From positions 1 through 64,000 of the forward strand of contig JBBQCD010000003.1 in the NCBI GenBank assembly GCA_038318385.1: a stretch of 64,000 bases of DNA, read 5' to 3'. The stretch comes from Schlegelella_A sp038318385 (GTDB taxonomy: Bacteria > Pseudomonadota > Gammaproteobacteria > Burkholderiales > Burkholderiaceae_C). Of the stretch, positions 16,209 through 24,960 are shown piece by piece. The position numbers were made by a program, and so were the translations under genes. The notes beneath the pieces are model-generated. The model saw nothing but the letters and a program-made list of their open reading frames with translations, searched no databases and was not told where the DNA came from. How positions within the stretch are numbered: position 1 is the first letter of the stretch; the number at the start of each line of letters is the position of its first letter.

Positions 16209-17189
16209 TCAGTGCAGCATGCCGAGCTGCTGGAGGGTCTTGACCGCTCCGGCGCCCATCGACGCGCCGAATCGCTTGGCCAGCCTCTCCGCCACGTTCT
16301 CGCGCGGGGTGTAGTCGACCAGGTCCGCGGCGCGGACGACGTCGCGCGCGACGTGATCCAGGCTGCCGAGGTGGTCGATCATCCCCTGCTCGAGCGCCTG
16401 CTCGCCGTTCCAGACGAAACCGCTGAAGCTCTCCGCGGTTTCCTTCAGGCGCGCGCCCCGGCCCTCGCGGACGACCGCGATGAACTGGCGATGGATCTGT
16501 TCCAGCATGCCCTGGATATGAGCCTTCTGGGCCTCCGAAATCGGCGAGAAGGGATCGGCGAGCCCCTTGTTCGTACCGGCCGTGAAGAGACGCCGCCTGA
16601 CCCCGAGCTTGTCCATCGTGCCGGTGAAATCGAAGCTGTCCATCACCACGCCGATCGAGCCGATCAGGGAGGCCTTGTCGGCATAGATCTCGTCCGCGGC
16701 GACGGCGATGTAATAGGCGGCGGAGGCACACGTTTCCTCGACCACCGCATAGACCTTCTTGCCGTGCAGGGCCTTGAGTCGGCGGATCTCGTCATTGAGG
16801 ATTCCCGCCTGCACGGGGCTGCCGCCCGGGGAATTGAAGCGCAGGACGACGGCCCGAGATCCAGGATCCTCGAAGGCGCCGCGAAGCCCCGGAAGAAGGT
16901 TCTCGGCGCTGGCCTCGGCATCGGCACCGATCTCGCCGCGGATCTCGATGAGCGCGGTGTGCGGTCCGGTCGGTGCGGTGCTGCCGGCGCCGACGGCCAG
17001 CAGCGACCAGGCGACCGCCAATGCGGCGAGGAGCCAGCCGAAGCGGAAAAAGACACGCCAGCGGCGCTCGCTGCGGCGATCCCGGAGATAGTCCTGCGCG
17101 AAGCGCTCGAACGTGCCCGTCCACGCCGCCTCGCCGGGGTGCGGCGGGCGGGGTTCCGACGCGGCGGTTCGCAGGTCAGGGTCGCTCAT
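16209..17189 (-). CDS. S49-family signal peptide peptidase SppA-like
   Basis: The 326-residue protein has a cytosolic N-terminus of about 48 residues, one membrane anchor (residues about 48-68, FGWLLAALAVAWSLLAVG) and a periplasmic S49 protease domain. Visible blocks are VVLRFNSPGGSPVQAG, ETCASAAYYIAVAADEIYAD with the nucleophile Ser in CASAAYY, and SLIGSIGVVMDSFDF. The general-base Lys is expected near KGLADPFSP. It is the short bacterial form, with one repeat, and should degrade cleaved signal peptides or membrane fragments. The Rieske gene precedes it by 6 bp. Confidence 0.92.
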   Translation of the reverse strand: MSDPDLRTAASEPRPPHPGEAAWTGTFERFAQDYLRDRRSERRWRVFFRFGWLLAALAVAWSLLAVGAGSTAPTGPHTALIEIRGEIGADAEASAENLLPGLRGAFEDPGSRAVVLRFNSPGGSPVQAGILNDEIRRLKALHGKKVYAVVEETCASAAYYIAVAADEIYADKASLIGSIGVVMDSFDFTGTMDKLGVRRRLFTAGTNKGLADPFSPISEAQKAHIQGMLEQIHRQFIAVVREGRGARLKETAESFSGFVWNGEQALEQGMIDHLGSLDHVARDVVRAADLVDYTPRENVAERLAKRFGASMGAGAVKTLQQLGMLH

Positions 17190-17195
17190 CGGCGC

Positions 17196-17624
17196 TCATG
17201 CGGTCGGAAGGATCGGAGGGGGCACCGGGTCGGCCGCAACGGGAGCGGGAACGGGCTGGATGTCGGGAGAAGGATACCAATACACCTGGCCGTCGCGCTC
17301 CTCGACATCGATCGCCGAGAGCCGACCGCGACCGCACGGCCCGCCGGCACAGCGCCCGGTCGAGGGCTCGTAGACCGCCCCGTGCATCGAGCAGATGATG
17401 AACTCCCGTCCGCTGTCCAGAAATTCGCCGGGCTGCCAGTCCATCTCGGTGGGCACGTGCACGCAGCGGTTCAGGTAGGCCACCACCCGGCCATCGAAAC
17501 GCAGGGCGAAAGCGCGCGCCGGCTGCCGATACTGCAGCACGTCGAACACCACGGCCAGGCCCTTTTCGTCGAGGGCCGAAGACGCGCACAGCGCCAGCCG
17601 CGGACCCGCCGCGTTCTCAGGCAT
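17196..17624 (-). CDS. Rieske [2Fe-2S] ferredoxin-like protein
   Basis: From the ATG at 17624, which overlaps the HAD stop by 8 bp, the product is 142 residues. An ATG at 17642 would add six. The cluster motif is split into CVHVP and CSMHGAVYEPSTGRCAGGPC, giving the Cys-X-His and Cys-X2-His ligands. It is soluble with a Pro/Val-rich C-terminal tail. Its redox partner is unknown. In betaproteobacteria a Rieske gene of this type commonly sits between sppA and the HAD gene, as here. Confidence 0.9.
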   Translation of the reverse strand: MPENAAGPRLALCASSALDEKGLAVVFDVLQYRQPARAFALRFDGRVVAYLNRCVHVPTEMDWQPGEFLDSGREFIICSMHGAVYEPSTGRCAGGPCGRGRLSAIDVEERDGQVYWYPSPDIQPVPAPVAADPVPPPILPTA

Positions 17625-18282
17625 GCGCTTCCAGCCAGGCATGCAGGTCGGCGGTGGAGTGGGCGACGTGAGAGGTGTCGTAGCCCTCGAAGGCCTCGTG
17701 GTCGTGAGCGCCGTAGCTCACGCCGACGCTGGCCGCACCGGCGTTGGCGGCGAGTTGCAGGTCGTGGGTGGTGTCGCCGATCATCAGGGTGCGCTCCGGC
17801 TGGACGCCCAGCTCGGCCATCAGCTCGAGCAGCATGCGCGGATGGGGCTTGCTCGCGGTCTCGTCGGCCGTCCGGGTCGAATCGAAGAGGCCCTGCAGCC
17901 GCGACGTGCGCAGCACGTCGTCGAGGCCGCGGCGGCTCTTTCCGGTCGCCACCCCGAGCAGGTGATTGCGTGCCTTCAACGCCGTGAGCATCGCCAGCGT
18001 GCCGTCGAACAGCACGACCTCGGCCTGCTTGCCGAGATAGTGGTGGCGGTAGCGCTCGGCGAGCTCGCGGTAGCGCTCCCGCGGCAGCTTCGGCGCCGCG
18101 TGCTGCAAGGCCTCGCTCAGGCCGAGGCCGATGACGTAGCTGGCGTCGCGGTCGCTCGGCACCGGTGTGCCGAGGTCCGCACAGGCGGCCTGGATGCAGC
18201 GCGAGATCAGCGCGGTCGAATCGAACAGCGTCCCGTCCCAGTCGAAGACGATCAGGTCGAAGCGTCGCGCCCGGCTCGTCAT
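17617..18282 (-). CDS. HAD-superfamily phosphatase, Gph-like
   Basis: The 221-residue protein starts at the ATG that overlaps the rluC stop (ATGA). HAD motif I is FDWDGTLFDST, motif II is GVATGKSRRG, and motif III/IV are KPHPRMLLEL and IGDTTHDLQLAANAG. Residues 20-90 form a helical cap like that of phosphoglycolate phosphatase. Substrate is not determined. It is coupled to rluC and to the Rieske gene. Confidence 0.92.
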   Translation of the reverse strand: MTSRARRFDLIVFDWDGTLFDSTALISRCIQAACADLGTPVPSDRDASYVIGLGLSEALQHAAPKLPRERYRELAERYRHHYLGKQAEVVLFDGTLAMLTALKARNHLLGVATGKSRRGLDDVLRTSRLQGLFDSTRTADETASKPHPRMLLELMAELGVQPERTLMIGDTTHDLQLAANAGAASVGVSYGAHDHEAFEGYDTSHVAHSTADLHAWLEAHA

Positions 18283-19406
18283 GACCGGCCCTCGCCGGCA
18301 CCGGCGCCCGACGCTTCGGCCTCGCTGGCACCGCCGCTCGACGACCCGGCCCCGCCGAGCGCTCCCAGCGCCTCGATCAGGCGCGTGCACGCTGGCGGCA
18401 GCGGCGCCTCGAGTTCGAGGACCTCGCCACTCGCCGGATGGGCGAAGCGCAATCGCCTGGCATGCAGGAACATGCGCTCGAAGCGGCAGCCGGCGACGGC
18501 TTCGCCGCGCGCCAGCGACCGGGCCAGCGCACGGTCGCCGTACTTGTCGTCGCCGACGACGGCGTGCCCGGCGTGGGCAAGATGCACCCGGATCTGATGC
18601 GTGCGCCCGGTCTTCAAGGTCACGTCGAGCAGGGTGAAGGACGCGAACCGGCGCGCCACCCGGACCAGCGTGATCGAGCGCCGCCCGTCCTCGGCGTCGG
18701 CGTCGACCGCCCGCACCCGCCGTTCACCCTCGCCGTTGAGGTACTTGTGCAGGGCCACGTCGATCACCTTCAGGTTCTCGGGCCAGGACCCCTCGACGAG
18801 CGCCGCATAGGTCTTGCCGATCGCCCGGTCGGCCTGGCGCTCGCGCATCTGCGCCTGCAGCGCGACCAGCGCCGGGCGCTTCTTCGCCAGCAGCAGCAAG
18901 CCGGACGTGTCCTTGTCGAGCCGGTGGACGAGTTCGAGAAAGCGCGCCTCGGGCCGGGCGCGTCTCAGCTGTTCGATGATGCCGAAGCTCACCCCGCTGC
19001 CGCCGTGCACCGCCACGCCGGCCGGCTTGTCGATCGCCAGCAATGCGTCGTCCTCGTAGACGACCGGGAACTCGCGCGGCGGCGCCGGTGGCGCTTCCTC
19101 GTGACCCGGCGAATGGACGGCCATGCGGACCGGCGGGACACGGACCTCGTCGCCGAGGACAAGCCGGGTGTCGGCATCGGCCCGACCCTTGTTGACGCGG
19201 ACCTCGCCCGAGCGGATGACGCGATAGAGATGCGTCTTCGGCACGCCCTTGAGCAGCTTGACGAGAAAGTTGTCGAGGCGCTGGCCGGCCGAATCCTCGC
19301 CGACCAGGACGCGAGAGGCGGCAGGAATCGGCGTTGCCGGGGCCTGACCCGCAGCCGACACCCGAGTCCGGGCGCCTTTCGCCCCTATAATCCGCTGGTC
19401 CACCAA
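18279..19406 (-). CDS. rluC: 23S rRNA pseudouridine synthase RluC
   Basis: The protein has an S4 RNA-binding domain (AGQRLDNFLVKLLKGVPKTH) and the RluA-family catalytic motif HRLDKDTSGLLLLAK containing the active-site Asp. KTGRTHQIRVHLAHAGHAV follows. It isomerises uridines in 23S rRNA helices. The open frame runs 375 residues from a TTG. The real start is probably some 20-35 codons further in, just before GEDSAGQRL, as the first residues look unrelated to the family. A Ser/Gly/Ala-rich tail of about 25 residues ends the protein. Confidence 0.9.
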   Translation of the reverse strand: MVDQRIIGAKGARTRVSAAGQAPATPIPAASRVLVGEDSAGQRLDNFLVKLLKGVPKTHLYRVIRSGEVRVNKGRADADTRLVLGDEVRVPPVRMAVHSPGHEEAPPAPPREFPVVYEDDALLAIDKPAGVAVHGGSGVSFGIIEQLRRARPEARFLELVHRLDKDTSGLLLLAKKRPALVALQAQMRERQADRAIGKTYAALVEGSWPENLKVIDVALHKYLNGEGERRVRAVDADAEDGRRSITLVRVARRFASFTLLDVTLKTGRTHQIRVHLAHAGHAVVGDDKYGDRALARSLARGEAVAGCRFERMFLHARRLRFAHPASGEVLELEAPLPPACTRLIEALGALGGAGSSSGGASEAEASGAGAGEGRS

Positions 19407-20023
19407 TGTTGCCGTAAGTGCCTGATTTTTCAGAGTTTACTTTGCACGCGGCTTCTGCAGTGGCGGTCGGGCATGAGGCCCGACCACCGGTGATGCAACG
19501 CTCTCGCGCTGCAGCGGGCCGCGTCCCCAAGTGACGCGGCGGCGGCGGTCCGAGGCGGCAGAGCAAACAAGAACGAACCCCGAGCAAAGGTTTCCGGGCC
19601 AGAGAATCAAGGAAGCGGCGGCTCACAAGTCCCCGCGCCCCAACAGCTCCGGCCTGCGTCCAGTGTCTCCAGAGCGGATGTCGATCCCAGTCATTTCCCC
19701 ACGGCGCCTCGGGCGTCCGCCGTCGCGGCCTCGTGCTGCCGACGCGGGCGCAGCGCACGCCGTTGCGGCATGGCTGCCCGACGAGCGCCCGGCAGGTGGC
19801 AGGCCCTCGCGGCAAGCCGGCCTCCCGGACCTGTCCCGCACCACTGCCACGCGCGCGCCAACGCTGCACGCACGACCGGTCCACTGACCGGCCGCTGCGC
19901 ACAGTCCAGGGCGATTCTCAGGTTCTCTCACGTTTCTCGTGCATCGAATCGTCGCCCCGGCCTGAAAGGCCGATGGCGGCTGTCTGAAGGCGCGGCGGAT
20001 ACGCCGCGCGGCAAGGAGTGCAC
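19407..20023 (+). promoter_or_regulatory. Long rne leader and rne/rluC promoter region
   Basis: The 617 bp between the divergent rluC and rne genes contains no plausible gene. A perfect TATAAT lies at 19386-19391, just inside the annotated rluC frame, pointing towards rne but without a recognisable -35. If it is used, the rne leader is over 600 nt. Long leaders mediating RNase E autoregulation are known in Enterobacteria. Whether that applies here is inference. AAGGAG at 20013-20018 is the rne ribosome-binding site. Confidence 0.5.
19991..20008 (+). other. Hairpin just upstream of the rne ribosome-binding site
   Basis: CGCGGCG and CGCCGCG form a perfect 7-bp stem closed by a GATA loop, ending 4 nt before AAGGAG of rne. 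It could influence ribosome access or serve as an RNase E target in the leader. Confidence 0.55.
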
Positions 20024-23000
20024 ATGAAGCGCATGCTGATCAACGCGACGCAGCCCGAAGAGCGTCGCCTGGCGATCGTCGACGGCCAGAAGCTGATGGA
20101 TTTCGAGACCGAGATCGAAGGTCGCGAACCACGCAAAGGCAACATCTACAAGGCCGTCGTGACACGGGTCGAGCCCTCGCTCGAAGCCTGTTTCGTCGAC
20201 TACGGCGAGGACCGCCACGGCTTCCTGCCGTTCAAGGAAATCTCCAAGAACTACTTCCGCGAAGGCACCGACGCGCGCACCGCGCGCATCCAGGATGCGA
20301 TCCGCGACGGCGACTCGCTGCTGGTCCAGGTCGAAAAGGAAGAGCGCGGCAACAAGGGCGCGGCGCTGACGACCTTCGTCAGCCTAGCGGGACGCTACCT
20401 CGTGCTGATGCCGAACAACCCGCGCGGCGGCGGCGTCTCGCGCCGCATCGAGGGTGAGGACCGTGAGGAGCTGAAGGAGAACCTCGACCAGCTCGAATAC
20501 CCGAAAGGCATGAGCCTGATCGCCCGCACCGCCGGCATCGGCCGCACCGCGCCCGAGCTGCAGTGGGACCTCAACTACATGCTCAAGCTCTGGACCGCCA
20601 TCGACGGCGCGGCCAAGTCGGGCAAGGGCGCCTTCCTGATCTACCAGGAGTCGTCGCTGGTGATCCGCGCCATCCGCGATTACTTCACCGCCGACGTCGG
20701 CGAGATCCTGATCGACACCGACGACATCTACGACCAGGCGATGCAGTTCATGACCCACGTGATGCCCGAGACGGCGCACAAGGTCAAGCGCTACAAGGAC
20801 GACGCCGCCCTCTTCTCGCGCTTCCAGATCGAGCACCAGATCGAGACCGCGTTCGCGCGCACCGTCAATCTGCCGTCCGGCGGCGCGATCGTGATCGACC
20901 ACACCGAGGCGCTGGTCTCGGTCGACGTCAACTCCGCGCGCTCGACGCGCGGCAGCGACATCGAGGAGACCGCCACCCGGACCAATCTCGAAGCCGCCGA
21001 CGAGATCGCGCGCCAGATGCGGCTGCGCGACCTCGGCGGCCTGATCGTCGTCGACTTCATCGACATGGAAGAGTCGAAGAACCGGCGCGAGGTCGAGACG
21101 CGGCTGCGCGACGCGCTGCGCTCGGATCGCGCCCGGGTCCAGTTCTCCTCCATCAGCAAGTTCGGCCTGCTCGAGATGAGCCGCCAGCGCCTGCGCCCGG
21201 CGCTCAGCGAAGGCTCGCACATCACCTGCCCGCGCTGCAACGGCACCGGCCACATCCGCGACACCGAATCGTCGGCGCTGCAGATCCTGCGGATGGTCCA
21301 GGAAGAGTCGATGAAGGACAACACCGCGGCGGTGCACGTCCAGGTGCCGGTCGAGGTGACATCGTTCCTGCTGAACGAGAAGCGCACCGAGATCACCAAG
21401 ATCGAGCTGAAGCAGCGCGTGACCGTGCTGCTGGTGCCGAACAAGACGCTGGAGACGCCCAACTACCGTCTCGAGCGCCTCCGCCACGACGATCCGCGCC
21501 TGGAGAACCTGCAGGCGAGCTACACCATGATCGACGAGCCGGAAGACGAAGTCGGCATCACGCGACGCGAGAAGACCAAGGCCAAGCAGGAGCCGGTCAT
21601 CAAGGGCCTGCTGCCGGAAACCCCGGCACCGCAACCGGCGCCGAAGGCCGAGCCCGCGCCGATCGTGGCGGCGCCCGCGCCGGTGGCGATGCCGGCCGCG
21701 AACCCCGCCGCCGGCGGCGGATTCTTCTCCTGGGTCAAGGGCCTGTTCGGCGCCGAGGAAGCCGTCCCGACGAAGCCGTCGGCAACACCATCGACGACGT
21801 CCGGCTCCGGCGCCGCAGCGGCCGGCACGCCGCGGAGCGGGGAGGCGCGCAGCGATCGCGGTGAACGCGGAGGCCGCGGTGGCCGCGGCGGGCGGGACGG
21901 ACGTCGCGGCGAAGGCCGCGGTGAGCGTGGCGACGGTCGGGGCGAGGGTCGCGGCGGTCGCGACGGCCGCGGCCGCCAGGCCGAGCGGACCGGTGGCGAC
22001 GACGCCGCCCGCGCCGCGGCACCCGATGCCGCCCGGCGCGAGGACGGCCCTCGCCAGGAACGCAGTGAGCCGCGCGAAGGGCGCAACGAGAACCGCGGCG
22101 AAGGTCGCGGTGGCCGCGGTGGCGAAGGCCGTGGCGGCGAACGCATGGAGGCTCGGGGTGACCGAGGCGAGGGGCGTGGTGACCGCGGTGAGGGGCGTGG
22201 CGACCGCGGCGAAGGCCGCGGTGAGAACCGCGTGGAGGTACGCGGCGAGTCTCGTGGTGAGCAGCCCTCCGACGTCGAGGGCGGCACCCGCGTTGACAGC
22301 ACTCGCGGAGAAGGAAGAGGCGAAGGTCGCGGCGAGGGCCGCCGCGGCGGCCGCGGCGAACGTGATGGCCGGCGTGACGCGCCGATCGCAGCACCTGGCC
22401 CCGACACGCCAGCCGACGCGACTGTCGGCGCCGAGGGCTTCACCGACACGCAGCCGGGAGCAGAGCGGTCCGAGTCGACGGATGCGAACGGCGAACGCCA
22501 GCCGGGCCGCCGGCGCAATCGTCGCGGTGGACGTGGCGGTCGGGACCGCGATGACGCGCGTCCCCTTGACGCAGAGGGCAACGTCATCGCGACGGACACC
22601 CCCGTGACCGACGCGGCGCCAGAGGAAGTCGACGCCGTCCGCGCTGCCGACGACGAGTCGCTGCCCACCCTCGAGGGCACGAATGCCGATCCGGAGCAGC
22701 GAACCGAGGCCGGTGAAGGTCGGCGTCGTGGCCGCGGCGGCCGGGGTCGTCGGGACCGTGCGGACGATGACCGCGGTGCTTCAGGAGCTGGCGTTCCGGC
22801 GGCAAGCGACGACTATCGTGGCGCGGACGATCTGGGCGCTTCCGCGCCTGAGGATCGCCGCGACGTCGAGCCGCGCTTCGAAGCCGAACACGCGCGGCCG
22901 AGTCAGGCCTTCGAACCGCGGGCCGAGCAATCGTCCGCATTCGCGGAGCCCCTCGCCGCGCGGCCGGAGGTGATGCCCAGCATGGTCGCGCCGCAGCCCG

Positions 23001-23320
23001 TGGAGGCGACACCCGTAGTCGCCGAGCGTCCGGCAGCGCCGGCGCAGGCCGCGGCGGCACCGTTCGAGCTTCCGCTCGACAACCTGGAAGCGATCGCAGA
23101 GGCCGCTGGCCTCGAATGGGTCAACTCGGACGCCGAGAAGATCCGCGCGGTGCAGGACGCGATGGCCAGCGAGCCACCCGCGCCCCGGGTCGCCCGCGAG
23201 CGCGCTCCGGTGAAGCTCTCGGAAGAGGGGCCGCTGGTGCTGGTCGAGACGCGCAAGGACCTTTCTCAGGTCAAGCTGCCGTTCGAGGCGACTCCGCAGG
23301 AGACGCAGGGCAGGGTCTGA
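20024..23320 (+). CDS. rne: Ribonuclease E
   Basis: From the ATG after AAGGAG the product is 1098 residues and starts MKRMLINATQPEERRLAIVD. The catalytic half has the S1 domain (about 35-120), the DNase I-like site with SVDVNSARSTRG (Asp near 303) and LIVVDFIDM (Asp near 346), and the zinc link CPRCNGTGHIRD near 402. Residues about 605-785 are Arg/Gly/Glu tandem repeats. Further disordered acidic and Pro/Ala-rich sequence follows, then a conserved end (GPLVLVETRKDLSQVKLPFE). It initiates mRNA decay and rRNA processing. The C-terminal half should be a degradosome scaffold and RNA-binding region. Confidence 0.97.
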   Translation: MKRMLINATQPEERRLAIVDGQKLMDFETEIEGREPRKGNIYKAVVTRVEPSLEACFVDYGEDRHGFLPFKEISKNYFREGTDARTARIQDAIRDGDSLLVQVEKEERGNKGAALTTFVSLAGRYLVLMPNNPRGGGVSRRIEGEDREELKENLDQLEYPKGMSLIARTAGIGRTAPELQWDLNYMLKLWTAIDGAAKSGKGAFLIYQESSLVIRAIRDYFTADVGEILIDTDDIYDQAMQFMTHVMPETAHKVKRYKDDAALFSRFQIEHQIETAFARTVNLPSGGAIVIDHTEALVSVDVNSARSTRGSDIEETATRTNLEAADEIARQMRLRDLGGLIVVDFIDMEESKNRREVETRLRDALRSDRARVQFSSISKFGLLEMSRQRLRPALSEGSHITCPRCNGTGHIRDTESSALQILRMVQEESMKDNTAAVHVQVPVEVTSFLLNEKRTEITKIELKQRVTVLLVPNKTLETPNYRLERLRHDDPRLENLQASYTMIDEPEDEVGITRREKTKAKQEPVIKGLLPETPAPQPAPKAEPAPIVAAPAPVAMPAANPAAGGGFFSWVKGLFGAEEAVPTKPSATPSTTSGSGAAAAGTPRSGEARSDRGERGGRGGRGGRDGRRGEGRGERGDGRGEGRGGRDGRGRQAERTGGDDAARAAAPDAARREDGPRQERSEPREGRNENRGEGRGGRGGEGRGGERMEARGDRGEGRGDRGEGRGDRGEGRGENRVEVRGESRGEQPSDVEGGTRVDSTRGEGRGEGRGEGRRGGRGERDGRRDAPIAAPGPDTPADATVGAEGFTDTQPGAERSESTDANGERQPGRRRNRRGGRGGRDRDDARPLDAEGNVIATDTPVTDAAPEEVDAVRAADDESLPTLEGTNADPEQRTEAGEGRRRGRGGRGRRDRADDDRGASGAGVPAASDDYRGADDLGASAPEDRRDVEPRFEAEHARPSQAFEPRAEQSSAFAEPLAARPEVMPSMVAPQPVEATPVVAERPAAPAQAAAAPFELPLDNLEAIAEAAGLEWVNSDAEKIRAVQDAMASEPPAPRVARERAPVKLSEEGPLVLVETRKDLSQVKLPFEATPQETQGRV
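21840..22380 (+). repeat. Arg/Gly/Glu tandem-repeat region inside rne
   Basis: About 180 codons encode degenerate units such as GRGGRGGRDG and GDRGEGRGDRGEGRG, with near-identical DNA repeats of GGCGACCGCGG type between 22140 and 22240. The composition resembles an RGG-box RNA-binding segment. Repeats of this kind are prone to copy-number change. Confidence 0.85.
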
Positions 23321-23339
23321 TACCCCTGCCGCGATGACA

Positions 23340-23361
23340 GACGCCGCCTCCGGGCGGCGTC
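23340..23361 (+). terminator. Intrinsic terminator after rne
   Basis: GACGCCGCC and GGCGGCGTC form a perfect 9-bp stem around a TCCG tetraloop, 20 bp after the rne stop. The following T-tract is short (TTGCCTT). It may also act on transcripts leaving nagZ on the other strand. Confidence 0.75.
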
Positions 23362-23491
23362 TTGCCTTGCGCGGGTCGCGTTGCACCGGCCATGGCGCCG
23401 CACGCGTCGTTTAGCCGGGATGGTGCGTCCATGATGGAACGCCTGCGCGTTCGTCAGTTCCGGCGGGCCGCGCCGGCGCGGCCCGCGGACA

Positions 23492-24562
23492 TCAGGGCAG
23501 ACGTTCGAGAGCGCGCTGGTAGGCCGGCTGATGCATCAGTTCGTCCCAAGTGCAGGGGGCGGTCTGCGGCAACAGGTCGAGACGCCGAGCCTCGCTGTCC
23601 GCGTCGGCCTGCCATTCGCCGCGTCCCTGCGCGGCGAGCAGTCCGTCGAGCAGATCGTCAACGGCGGCGCCGCCGTCGATCGACTGATTGCACAGCAGCA
23701 CCATGTCGCAGCCCGCGCCGAGCGCGAGCGCGGCTGCCTCGGCATAGGTGACCTCGACACCGTCGACCTGACGTGCGCCCGCCATGCTGAGGTCGTCGCT
23801 GAAGACGGCGCCGGTGAAGCCGAGCTGAAGGCGCAGGATGTCCTTGAGCCAGCGCGGCGAAAAGCCGGCTGGCCGGGAGTCGACCTTCGGATAGACGACG
23901 TGCGCGGGCATGACGCTGGCCAGGCAGGTGCTGAGCCACTCGTACGGCCGGGCATCCTCGGCGAGGATGGCGCGCAACGAACGGCGGTCGATCGGGACGT
24001 CGACATGGCTGTCGGCCTTGACCCAGCCATGCCCCGGAAAGTGCTTGCCGCAGTTGTGCATGCCGGCGAGCAGCAGTCCGTGCATCAGGGCCTTGGCCAG
24101 CACGGTGACGACACGCGGGTCGCGGTGGAAGGCGCGGTCGCCGATGACGCCGCTCTCGCCGTGGTCGAGGTCGAGGACCGGCGTGAAGCTGAGATCGACG
24201 CCGCAGGCGCGCAGCTCGGCACCCAGCACGTGTCCCGCGGCCGTAGCGGCGTCAATGGCGGTCATGGCACCGGCGCCCTCGTCGCGCATCCAGAGTTCGC
24301 CCAGGACGCGCATCGGCGGCAGATGGGTATAGCCGTCGGTGCGAAAACGCTGGACGCGTCCGCCTTCGTGGTCGACGCAGATCAGCAGGTCCGGACGAAT
24401 CGACTTGATCTCGGCCGCGAGCCCGGTCAGCTGGACCCGGTCGACCCAGTTGCGTGCGAACAAGGTCAGGCCACCGGTCAACGGGTGGCGCAGGCGCCGC
24501 CGATCGTCGTCGGTGAGCGCCAAGCCGGCGATGTCGAGAACGACGGGTGCATGTTCGGTCAT
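23492..24562 (-). CDS. nagZ: Beta-N-acetylhexosaminidase NagZ
   Basis: From the ATG overlapping the acpS stop (ATGA) the product is 356 residues. GH3 NagZ blocks are LICVDHEGGRVQRFR, GDRAFHRDPR, KHFPGHGWVKADSHVDVP, where the His of the flexible loop is part of the catalytic pair, and FSDDLSMAGA containing the Asp nucleophile. It removes GlcNAc from 1,6-anhydromuropeptides in cytosolic peptidoglycan recycling. The frame continues upstream, but that part is a shadow of acpS and pdxJ. Confidence 0.96.
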   Translation of the reverse strand: MTEHAPVVLDIAGLALTDDDRRRLRHPLTGGLTLFARNWVDRVQLTGLAAEIKSIRPDLLICVDHEGGRVQRFRTDGYTHLPPMRVLGELWMRDEGAGAMTAIDAATAAGHVLGAELRACGVDLSFTPVLDLDHGESGVIGDRAFHRDPRVVTVLAKALMHGLLLAGMHNCGKHFPGHGWVKADSHVDVPIDRRSLRAILAEDARPYEWLSTCLASVMPAHVVYPKVDSRPAGFSPRWLKDILRLQLGFTGAVFSDDLSMAGARQVDGVEVTYAEAAALALGAGCDMVLLCNQSIDGGAAVDDLLDGLLAAQGRGEWQADADSEARRLDLLPQTAPCTWDELMHQPAYQRALERLP

Positions 24563-24960
24563 CGAGATTCCTCGTGTTCGACGACGACGAAGCTGGCCGC
24601 GAAGTCGGCCTCGTCGGTGACACTGACATGGGCTCGCAGGCGTCGGGCCGCGAACCAGTCGGCGAGTTCGCCATGAAGCCTGATCTCGGGCTTGCCGGAG
24701 GACGCCTTGACGACTTCGCAGTGCCGCCACGACATCGGCATGCGCATGCCCAGCCCGATGGCCTTGGAGAAAGCCTCCTTGGCCGAGAAGCGCGTCGCGA
24801 GATAACGCAGGCCGCGTTCCTCGACGCGGTCGCGCCGGCTGCGGAAGACCTCGATCTCGTGCGGCCCCAGCACCCTTTCGGCGAAGCGCTCGCCGCGCCG
24901 GGCGACGACGGCGGCGACCCGGCGCACGTCGCAGATGTCGGTGCCGATGCCGTAGATCAT
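24559..24960 (-). CDS. acpS: Holo-[acyl-carrier-protein] synthase
   Basis: The 133-residue protein begins MIYGIGTDICDVRRV, with the magnesium-binding Asp, and has RYLATRFSAKEAFSKAIGLG with the catalytic Glu-Lys region. It transfers phosphopantetheine from CoA to the Ser of acyl-carrier protein, encoded at 37.7 kb in this window. Four-base ATGA overlaps couple it to pdxJ upstream and nagZ downstream. Confidence 0.96.
   Translation of the reverse strand: MIYGIGTDICDVRRVAAVVARRGERFAERVLGPHEIEVFRSRRDRVEERGLRYLATRFSAKEAFSKAIGLGMRMPMSWRHCEVVKASSGKPEIRLHGELADWFAARRLRAHVSVTDEADFAASFVVVEHEESR

Noticed and set aside
19531..19987. Short Arg-rich frames in the rne leader
   Set aside because: They overlap each other on both strands, lack ribosome-binding sites and resemble no protein.
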